20,498 nt of DNA from CAG-488 sp963625295 (GTDB lineage Bacteria > Bacillota > Clostridia > Oscillospirales > Acutalibacteraceae). The translations under genes were made by a program, and so were the position numbers. The stretch is from assembly GCA_963625295.1 (NCBI GenBank), contig CAVFTC010000031.1, positions 1 to 20,498 of the forward strand. The letters run 5' to 3'. Below are positions 14,535 through 20,498 of the stretch, one piece after another; position 1 is the first letter of the stretch, and the number at the start of each line of letters is the position of its first letter. The notes beneath the pieces were generated by a model. That model searched no databases, was not told the origin of the DNA, and saw only the letters and a program-made list of their open reading frames with translations.

Positions 14535-15389
14535 TTATTCAATTATTTCCGCACTCCACGGGAATACGAATTCCTCGCCCGGCTCAAGCTTCTGAATAAG
14601 CCGCTTCTGCGAAAAATCGTCCTTGACCTCCCGTGAATCGTTTACGCCGTACCACGGCTCAATGCAAACATATTCGGCACCCGGCTTTGCCCAGATTCCA
14701 AGAACGGGAGCTTTGCCGAAATTGAACTTTATCTGCTGCGGACGGGAATCGCTCTTGAGATAAACCGTGTCGGATTTCATTCCTGAAAGAATGAGTGCGT
14801 CGCCGTCAAAAATATCCTTTGTGATTACGATATCCGTTTCATTGTTCAGGGTCGGATAATGCTTTCCGTCAAGAATCGAATCAGTGTCAATTTTCTCACA
14901 GACAAGTGTTTCCGGCTCGGCAAAGGAAAGCCTGTCGCCGATTTTGCAGTTGAAGCCTGGATGTGCGCCTATTGAGAAATACATGACCTTATCGTCGGCA
15001 TTTTTGATTGTGTGAGTTACGGTGAGCTTCTTTTTGTCAAGCCTGAACTCGATGTCAAAAATATACTTGAACGGATAACGCTCAAGGGATTCGGCGTTCC
15101 AGCTTTGAGTAAGAGTGAGGTGATCTCCGCTCTGCTCTTTAAGCTCAAAATCTCTTTTTCTCGCAATTCCGTGACGGAACATTTCGTATTCCTTGCCGTC
15201 AATTCTGCACTTGTTGTCAAGCAGCGTTCCGACGATTGGGAAAAGAATGGGGGACTGACCGTACCAAACATCGGGGTTGCCCTGCCAAAGATATTCAATC
15301 GAGGTGTCAAGCGATTTGAAAGAGGAAAGCTCTGCGCCGTATTTTTTTACGGAAATGCTGACAAAATTATTTGCTAAAGTATAGTTCAC
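14535..15389 (-). CDS. Aldose 1-epimerase family protein (LacX-like)
   Basis: The 284-residue product has the galactose mutarotase-like beta-sandwich fold. It interconverts alpha and beta anomers of hexoses or, in close relatives, hexose-6-phosphates, in the cytoplasm. Likely catalytic residues are H73 (MFRHGIAR), H143 (GAHPGF) and the base E244 (CIEPWYG). The SPILFPIVGTL and FRHGIARKRDF segments are typical of the LacX/YeaD-like branch, not classic GalM. The start codon is GTG (15387-15389): an AAGGAGTG site (15395-15403 minus) lies at the right spacing and there is no better ATG. It has its own promoter divergent from ftsK and converges on the LRR gene across a perfect hairpin. The sugar specificity is unknown. 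Confidence 0.92.
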   Translation of the reverse strand: MNYTLANNFVSISVKKYGAELSSFKSLDTSIEYLWQGNPDVWYGQSPILFPIVGTLLDNKCRIDGKEYEMFRHGIARKRDFELKEQSGDHLTLTQSWNAESLERYPFKYIFDIEFRLDKKKLTVTHTIKNADDKVMYFSIGAHPGFNCKIGDRLSFAEPETLVCEKIDTDSILDGKHYPTLNNETDIVITKDIFDGDALILSGMKSDTVYLKSDSRPQQIKFNFGKAPVLGIWAKPGAEYVCIEPWYGVNDSREVKDDFSQKRLIQKLEPGEEFVFPWSAEIIE

Positions 15390-15416
15390 GATACCACTCC
15401 TTCGTTTATTTTTTTA

Positions 15417-15445
15417 ATTATATACAATCTTTTAAAAAAAATCAA
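15417..15445 (-). promoter_or_regulatory. Sigma-A promoter for the epimerase gene
   Basis: On the minus strand TTGATT (15440-15445) and TATAAT (15417-15422) are 17 bases apart. The -35 box lies nine bases from the -35 box of the opposing ftsK promoter. Confidence 0.72.
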
Positions 15446-15453
15446 TAAAGTTA

Positions 15454-15482
15454 TTGATATTTGTAGCAAAAAATGGTATTAT
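15454..15482 (+). promoter_or_regulatory. Extended -10 promoter for the ftsK/ygiQ unit
   Basis: TTGATA (15454-15459) and TATTAT (15477-15482) are 17 bases apart, and TGG precedes the -10 (extended -10). The leader to the ATG at 15545 is about 55 bases and ends in CGGAGG (15535-15540). Confidence 0.68.
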
Positions 15483-15544
15483 ATACAAGATATTGGGCTA
15501 TTATCGCTTGATTAAAGGATGATTATATATTTACGGAGGATAAC

Positions 15545-18166
15545 ATGGCGGCAAATAATCAGAATAAAAAAAATAATGCGTCGTCAGCAAAGAAGAAAAC
15601 AGGTTCTTCTCAATCGAAGAACACTTCGCAGCAGGACAGAGGACCTGCTCCGACAAAGCCTGTCAGGAAGCAGACGAAATCGACCGGCAGCTCAAAATCC
15701 AAAAGCAGCCATGCCGAAGAGGCAGCTGCGGCTGCCGTTATTCGTCAGCGAGCAGCAATAATTTTATCTGCTGTGACGGCAATTCTTCTTGCGGCAACAT
15801 TCATTAAGGGCGAACGGGTATGGCTGGCGTTTCACGAATTTATTTTCGGCGTTTCCGGCATATGCGCCTATGTCTGGCCGCTGATGCTTATTTATATTAT
15901 TGTTATGCTTGCTTCGGACAAGAGTGCTAAGGCAATCAAGTCGCTCAGGGGCAGGCTTATCGGTGCGTCGCTTGCAACCGGAATGCTCTCGGGCATAGTT
16001 CATGTTTTTTCAAATGCCGTCGAAGCCGGAGAGCTTAAGGAGCAAATCGCTTATGTTTGGAACTTGAAAGATACCGTGACCGTCGGCAGCGGCGGAGTTA
16101 TCGGTGCTTTTTTCGGTGGAATCCCGGAGATGCTTTTCGGAAAAACTGCCGCTGCGGTTGTGCTTATTGTTTTACTTATTGCAACGCTGATGTTTGTGAC
16201 GGGAAGCACTCTTTTGGGTATATATATTTTCATAAAGGAAAGAGTGGATTCGGCGAAATCCAAACGCAGCGAAAGAGAAAAAGCGGATTATTCGGACGAC
16301 AGAGCGTCCTTTGCAAAAAAGAAAAGAAAATATGTTCCCGTTGATATCGGACCGGAGGCATACGGCAGCGATGATAACGACGGAATGTATATAGACGAGC
16401 TTGTCGGAAATGCCGAAAAGAAGGACATAAAGCCGAAAAGCAAAACACCGAAGCCTTTTATTGATGTTAAGCCCGAGCCGGAGATTTCTGCGGCAGAGCC
16501 GGCGTTGCCGCTTGACGAGATAATTAAAAAGGTCAACGGCTCGGTTAAGCCTAAGGACAAGTCTGAAAATAATGATAAGACCGAACCTAAAAAAGACGCA
16601 AAGACGGAAAAGACAAATGAGCCGACTCAGGTTTTCCATACCTATCAGAAGCCTCCGATCGATTGCCTTAAATATGCCAACAACGCAGGTGCAATGAACT
16701 ACGAGGAGGAGCTTAAGAACAACGCAACCAAGCTTGTCGATACGCTCAACAGCTTCGGAGTTTCAACGAAAATCGTTGATATTTGCCGAGGACCTTCGGT
16801 TACCAGATATGAATTACAGCCGGCTGCCGGCGTAAAAATCAGCAGGATCACGAGCCTTTCAGATGATATTGCTCTTGCGCTCGCTTCGTCCGGCGTCAGA
16901 ATCGAAGCTCCGATTCCGAATAAATCTGCGATCGGCATTGAAATTCCCAACAAGAACAGGGCGACGGTTTCCCTCAGGGAGATTATCGAAACGCCAGTTT
17001 ATAAAAACGCAAAAAGCAAGCTGAATGTCGGTCTCGGCAAGGATATTACGGGTAACACGATTTGTGCCGATATTGCAAAGATGCCGCATCTGCTCATTGC
17101 AGGTACTACCGGTTCGGGTAAGTCGGTATGTCTTAACGCAATGATTGTAAGTATACTTTATAATTCAACGCCAGACGAGGTCAAGCTACTTATGATAGAC
17201 CCGAAGCAGGTTGAATTCACGGTTTATAACGGAATTCCGCACCTGCTCGTTCCCGTTGTTTCCGACCCGAGGAAGGCTGCGGGTGCACTCGGCTGGGCGG
17301 TTACGGAAATGCTTCAAAGATACAAGATGTTTTCTGAGAACGCTGTTAGAGATATCAAGGGCTACAACAAGCTTGCCGCAACGAGCGAAACGCTTACGCC
17401 GATGCCGCATATCGTTATCTTCATCGACGAGCTGTCCGACCTTATGATGGCAGCGCCGAACGAGGTCGAGGATTCCATTTGCCGTCTTGCTCAGATGGCT
17501 CGTGCGGCGGGAATGCACCTTGTCATTGCAACTCAAAGACCGTCGGTTAATGTTATTACGGGTATAATCAAAGCGAACATTCCGAGCCGAATTGCACTTT
17601 CTGTTTCGTCGCAGGTCGATTCAAGAACCATTATTGACACCGCCGGCGCAGAAAAGCTCTTGGGCTACGGCGATATGCTTTTCAGTCCTGTCGGCGTTTC
17701 AAAGCCCGTTCGTGTTCAGGGCTGCTTCCTCTCCGACGAGGAGGTTGAAAGCGTTGTTAAATTCATAAAGACCCAGGGCGAGGAAAAGCAATACGACGAA
17801 AAGGTTATGGAGGAAATCGAGCGTCAGGCTGTTATTGAGAAGAAGCCTTCCGCTTCATCGTCGGACAACGATTCCGGCGAGGGCGGCGACGAGATGATTC
17901 CGAAGGCGATTGAGGTTGTCGTCGAGGCTCAGATGGCGTCAACAACGCTGTTGCAGCGCAAGCTAAAGCTGGGCTATGCCCGTGCGGCAAGAATAATCGA
18001 CGAGCTTGAACAAAGACAGATTGTCGGACCGTTTGAGGGCAGCAAGCCGAGGAAGGTTTTGATCTCCAAGCAGCAATGGATGGAGATGAACGCACTCGGA
18101 AATGCCTCCGCTCCGATTGAAAATCCGATTGAAACGGAAACCTATGAAGAAGATGAAGAGGAGTAA
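15545..18166 (+). CDS. ftsK: DNA translocase FtsK/SpoIIIE
   Basis: The 873-residue membrane-bound DNA pump clears chromosomes from the division septum and, in sporulation, moves DNA into the forespore. A basic Ser/Lys/Gln-rich N-tail (residues 1-65) precedes about four membrane segments (about 75-235), then an acidic/Lys-rich linker (about 240-370), the beta domain and the RecA-like motor. Walker A is GTTGSGKS at 520-527 and Walker B is IVIFIDELSD near 620-630. The C-terminal gamma winged helix (ASTTLLQRKLKLGYARAARI, about 797-840) reads the polar DNA motifs. It is a little longer than Bacillus SpoIIIE (787). SpoIIIE and FtsK cannot be told apart here: if this is the only copy, it serves both roles. 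The acidic end overlaps the ribosome site of the next gene. Confidence 0.96.
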   Translation: MAANNQNKKNNASSAKKKTGSSQSKNTSQQDRGPAPTKPVRKQTKSTGSSKSKSSHAEEAAAAAVIRQRAAIILSAVTAILLAATFIKGERVWLAFHEFIFGVSGICAYVWPLMLIYIIVMLASDKSAKAIKSLRGRLIGASLATGMLSGIVHVFSNAVEAGELKEQIAYVWNLKDTVTVGSGGVIGAFFGGIPEMLFGKTAAAVVLIVLLIATLMFVTGSTLLGIYIFIKERVDSAKSKRSEREKADYSDDRASFAKKKRKYVPVDIGPEAYGSDDNDGMYIDELVGNAEKKDIKPKSKTPKPFIDVKPEPEISAAEPALPLDEIIKKVNGSVKPKDKSENNDKTEPKKDAKTEKTNEPTQVFHTYQKPPIDCLKYANNAGAMNYEEELKNNATKLVDTLNSFGVSTKIVDICRGPSVTRYELQPAAGVKISRITSLSDDIALALASSGVRIEAPIPNKSAIGIEIPNKNRATVSLREIIETPVYKNAKSKLNVGLGKDITGNTICADIAKMPHLLIAGTTGSGKSVCLNAMIVSILYNSTPDEVKLLMIDPKQVEFTVYNGIPHLLVPVVSDPRKAAGALGWAVTEMLQRYKMFSENAVRDIKGYNKLAATSETLTPMPHIVIFIDELSDLMMAAPNEVEDSICRLAQMARAAGMHLVIATQRPSVNVITGIIKANIPSRIALSVSSQVDSRTIIDTAGAEKLLGYGDMLFSPVGVSKPVRVQGCFLSDEEVESVVKFIKTQGEEKQYDEKVMEEIERQAVIEKKPSASSSDNDSGEGGDEMIPKAIEVVVEAQMASTTLLQRKLKLGYARAARIIDELEQRQIVGPFEGSKPRKVLISKQQWMEMNALGNASAPIENPIETETYEEDEEE

Positions 18167-18169
18167 TTC

Positions 18170-20029
18170 ATGTTTTTACCGATAACCGCTGAAGAAGTTA
18201 AAGAACGGGGATGGGACGAGGTAGACTTTGTCTATGTTTCGGGCGATGCATATGTTGACCACCCCAGCTTCGGTGCGGCAATAATTACGAGAGTAATGGA
18301 GGCCGAGGGCTACAGAGTTGCGTTTCTCAGTCAGCCCGATTGGAGAAAAAATGACGATTTTCTCCGCTTCGGCAGACCGAGGCTCGGCTTCATGGTTTCC
18401 TCCGGAAATATCGACTCCATGGTTGCGCATTACACAGCTGCAAAAAAGCACCGCAGTCAGGATGCATATTCCCCGGGAAAGGTTATGGGATTAAGACCCG
18501 ATCGAGCGGTGATTGTCTATTGCAATAAAATCAGGGAGCTTTACGGTGATGTTCCTATCATAATCGGCGGTCTTGAAGCGTCACTTCGCCGCTTTGCGCA
18601 CTATGACTATTGGGACGATAAAATCAGAAGAAGCATTCTTTTTGATTCGCAGGCCGATCTTATTTCCTACGGAATGGGAGAAAATCAAACGATTGAAATT
18701 TGCCGCAGACTTTCCAACGGCGAACCGATAAGCTCCATTACCGATGTCAGAGGAACGGCTTACGCCTGTGATGTCAGAGATACACCCCTTTACGGCGCAG
18801 AATGTCCGTCCTTTGAGAATGTTTGCAACAGCAAAAAAGAATATGCCGTTTCCTGCCGAATCGAGCAGGACGAGCAGGATCATATAAGAGGAAAGCTCAT
18901 TAAGCAGCGTCACGGCAGCAAAATGCTTGTGCAGAATCCGCCGATGCCTCCGCTCACTCAGGAGGAGATGGATTGGGTATACTCGCTTCCTTACGAAAGG
19001 ACATATCACCCCAGCTATGAAAAAATGGGCGGAGTTCCTGCGATTGAAGAGGTCGAATTTTCGATAACTCACAATCGAGGCTGCTTCGGAGCATGTAACT
19101 TCTGTTCTATAGCTTTTCATCAGGGCAGATTTGTTACAACAAGAAGCAAGGAATCTATAATTAAAGAAGCGGAAATGCTTGCAAAAAAGCCCAATTTTAA
19201 GGGATATATTCACGATATAGGCGGCCCGACTGCAAATTTCAGGCGAACAAGCTGTCTTGTTCAGCTCGAAAAAGGGCTTTGCAAGGGCAAAAAATGCCTT
19301 GCTCCGACGCCGTGTAAGGCTTTGAAGGCGGATCACAGCGAATATCTTGATATTCTGAGAACCGTTCGTGCTTTGCCAAAGGTTAAAAAGGTGTTTATCC
19401 GTTCGGGAATAAGATATGACTATATGCTCAAAGATCCCGACGATACATTTTTTCGTGAGCTTGTTAAGTATCATGTCAGCGGTCAGCTCAAGGTTGCTCC
19501 CGAGCATTGCTCGGCAGCTGTGCTTGATAAAATGGGCAAGCCGCACATTGAAGCATATATCGAATTTTCCAAAAAATATTTTGAAATTACAAATTCCGTC
19601 GGCAAGGAGCAGTATCTTGTTCCTTATCTCATGTCGTCGCACCCCGGCTCAACACTTAAGGATGCGGTTGAGCTTGCGGTTTTTCTGAAAAAAAGGCACA
19701 TTCGACCCGAGCAGGTTCAGGATTTTTATCCCACGCCGGGTACAATTTCGACCTGTATGTTTTACACGGGACTTGACCCTTATACAATGAAGGAGGTCTA
19801 TGTTGCAAAGACGCCGCATGATAAGGCCTTGCAGCGTGCTCTTTTGCAATATTACGACCCGAAAAACAGAGATCTTTGCGAAGAAGCTCTCAGAAAAGCC
19901 GGCAGACACGATCTGATTGGCTATTCAGAGAAATGCTTGGTTGCGCCCAAGCGTTCAAATATGGGCAGAAACCCAAATAATGGCTTCGGCAACGGTAAGA
20001 GATATGACAAAAAGAAGAAAAAATATTAA
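18170..20029 (+). CDS. YgiQ-family radical SAM protein
   Basis: The 619-residue protein belongs to the YgiQ (UPF0313) radical SAM family, a universal-looking but functionally unassigned group. The iron-sulfur cysteines are C305, C309 and C312 in the C-x3-C-x2-C motif CFGACNFC. The N-terminal part (WDEVDFVYVSGDAYVDHPSFG; DRAVIVYCNKIRE; IIGGLEASLRRFAHYDYWD) is the family's cobalamin-binding-like domain, and the core continues with IRSGIRYDYML and LKVAPEHCSAAVLDKMGKPH. The Lys-rich tail (KRYDKKKKKY) is ordinary for the family. The ATG lies three bases after the ftsK stop, with a GAGGAG site inside the ftsK end, so the two are translationally close. The chemistry and substrate are unknown. Confidence 0.94.
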   Translation: MFLPITAEEVKERGWDEVDFVYVSGDAYVDHPSFGAAIITRVMEAEGYRVAFLSQPDWRKNDDFLRFGRPRLGFMVSSGNIDSMVAHYTAAKKHRSQDAYSPGKVMGLRPDRAVIVYCNKIRELYGDVPIIIGGLEASLRRFAHYDYWDDKIRRSILFDSQADLISYGMGENQTIEICRRLSNGEPISSITDVRGTAYACDVRDTPLYGAECPSFENVCNSKKEYAVSCRIEQDEQDHIRGKLIKQRHGSKMLVQNPPMPPLTQEEMDWVYSLPYERTYHPSYEKMGGVPAIEEVEFSITHNRGCFGACNFCSIAFHQGRFVTTRSKESIIKEAEMLAKKPNFKGYIHDIGGPTANFRRTSCLVQLEKGLCKGKKCLAPTPCKALKADHSEYLDILRTVRALPKVKKVFIRSGIRYDYMLKDPDDTFFRELVKYHVSGQLKVAPEHCSAAVLDKMGKPHIEAYIEFSKKYFEITNSVGKEQYLVPYLMSSHPGSTLKDAVELAVFLKKRHIRPEQVQDFYPTPGTISTCMFYTGLDPYTMKEVYVAKTPHDKALQRALLQYYDPKNRDLCEEALRKAGRHDLIGYSEKCLVAPKRSNMGRNPNNGFGNGKRYDKKKKKY

Positions 20030-20103
20030 TTCAAAGGCTGTAATTTAAAAATATTTATGAAAAAACCGGGCTCAGAAACAATGAGCAGACCGGCGATGAC
20101 AGG

Positions 20104-20498
20104 ATGTATGTCAGCTTTATAGATGTTGGTCAGGGTAACTGCACACTTCTGAAGTGCGGCGATAAGGCCATACTTATCGATTCCGGAGAGGTCGGCGCAG
20201 CTCAAACGGTAATAAACTATATCAAAGATTTGAATATCGACACGCTCGACTGCGTTCTTGTAACTCATCCTCATTCCGACCACATGGGCGCAATGACAAA
20301 GCTGCTTTATGAATTCAGGATCAAGGATTTTATCATGCCGGAGATTCCGGAGGAGCTTATTCCGACGAGCAAAACCTACGAAAAGCTGTTGACGGCCGTT
20401 TCGGCTAATGCCGAAAATGTAATCGCTGCCGAACCGGGCGAGACTTTTTCCTACGGCGAAATGACTATGGAAATTTTTGCTCCGCTGCGTGATTATGA
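20104..20498 (+). CDS. ComEC/Rec2-type metallo-beta-lactamase-fold hydrolase (3' end beyond the window)
   Basis: At least 131 residues are open to the window edge. The sequence begins MYVSFIDVGQGNCTLL and contains ILIDSGE and the metal motif THPHSDHMG (H-x-H-x-D-H), the marks of the ComEC C-terminal nuclease-like metallo-beta-lactamase domain. Stand-alone members are common in Clostridia and often secreted; they are proposed nucleases or phosphodiesterases. No signal peptide is visible here. The start is uncertain: the ATG at 20104 has only GACAGG directly abutting it, and the same frame is open upstream to 20044 (…EKTGLRNNEQTGDDR), whose last residues look like real linker. The ATG at 20057 is in another frame and stops after 21 codons. 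It follows the ygiQ gene by 74 bases with no terminator. Confidence 0.83.
   Translation, partial: MYVSFIDVGQGNCTLLKCGDKAILIDSGEVGAAQTVINYIKDLNIDTLDCVLVTHPHSDHMGAMTKLLYEFRIKDFIMPEIPEELIPTSKTYEKLLTAVSANAENVIAAEPGETFSYGEMTMEIFAPLRDY

Noticed and set aside
18581..19642. Reverse-strand open frame of 353 codons inside the YgiQ gene
   Set aside because: Antisense to a clear radical SAM gene whose motifs are intact; the translation shows no recognisable domain.

Overview
The window looks like chromosome from a low-to-middle GC, Gram-positive, anaerobic Clostridia, probably near the Oscillospiraceae/Ruminococcaceae. The evidence is a clear spoIVA gene (endospore coat), an FtsK/SpoIIIE translocase, Gram-positive style Shine-Dalgarno sites and sigma-A promoters, and a Thr-rich lipoprotein linker. 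The assignment to a family is inference; no rRNA or tRNA gene is visible to fix it. The content is mostly carbohydrate metabolism mixed with housekeeping and sporulation genes. I see no phage, CRISPR array or complete insertion sequence.

Layout. 1-89 holds the C-terminal tail of a gene entering from the left, then a hairpin at 126-151. 301-1843 is a two-gene unit: a ThuA-like protein and an RlmA-type 23S rRNA methyltransferase, behind an extended -10 promoter. 2011-5492 is a three-gene sugar unit: a lipoprotein with a divergent phosphodiester glycosidase (NAGPA) domain, a BadF/NAGK-type sugar kinase and a GH4 6-phospho-beta-glucosidase. A hairpin terminator (5498-5544) runs straight into the ribosome site of a secreted GH39-like glycosidase (5559-7217). 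A two-way terminator at 7274-7316 closes that side.

7327-11250 is all on the minus strand: a CPA2 Na+/H+ antiporter with its own consensus promoter, spoIVA with a possible sigma-E promoter, and a D-2-hydroxyacid dehydrogenase with its own promoter and terminator. 11407-11697 encodes an unrecognised 96-residue protein. 11862-14466 is a two-gene unit: a GH13 alpha-glucosidase of oligo-1,6-glucosidase type and a membrane-anchored BspA-like leucine-rich-repeat protein. A convergent aldose 1-epimerase-like gene (14535-15389, minus) and the rightward ftsK/spoIIIE share a region with back-to-back promoters. ftsK is closely followed by a YgiQ-family radical SAM gene. The window ends inside a ComEC-type metallo-beta-lactamase-fold gene.

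How it fits together. The sugar genes suggest external trimming of glycans or glycosides (GH39-like, NAGPA-like lipoprotein), ATP-dependent phosphorylation in the cytoplasm (BadF kinase) and cleavage of the 6-phosphorylated glycoside by GH4, with no PTS or transporter inside the window. A palindromic repeat family occurs at three intergenic sites (7216-7260, 11709-11740, 14469-14514). One copy is perfect, one seems to have lost 10 bases between short direct repeats, and one has only the left arm.
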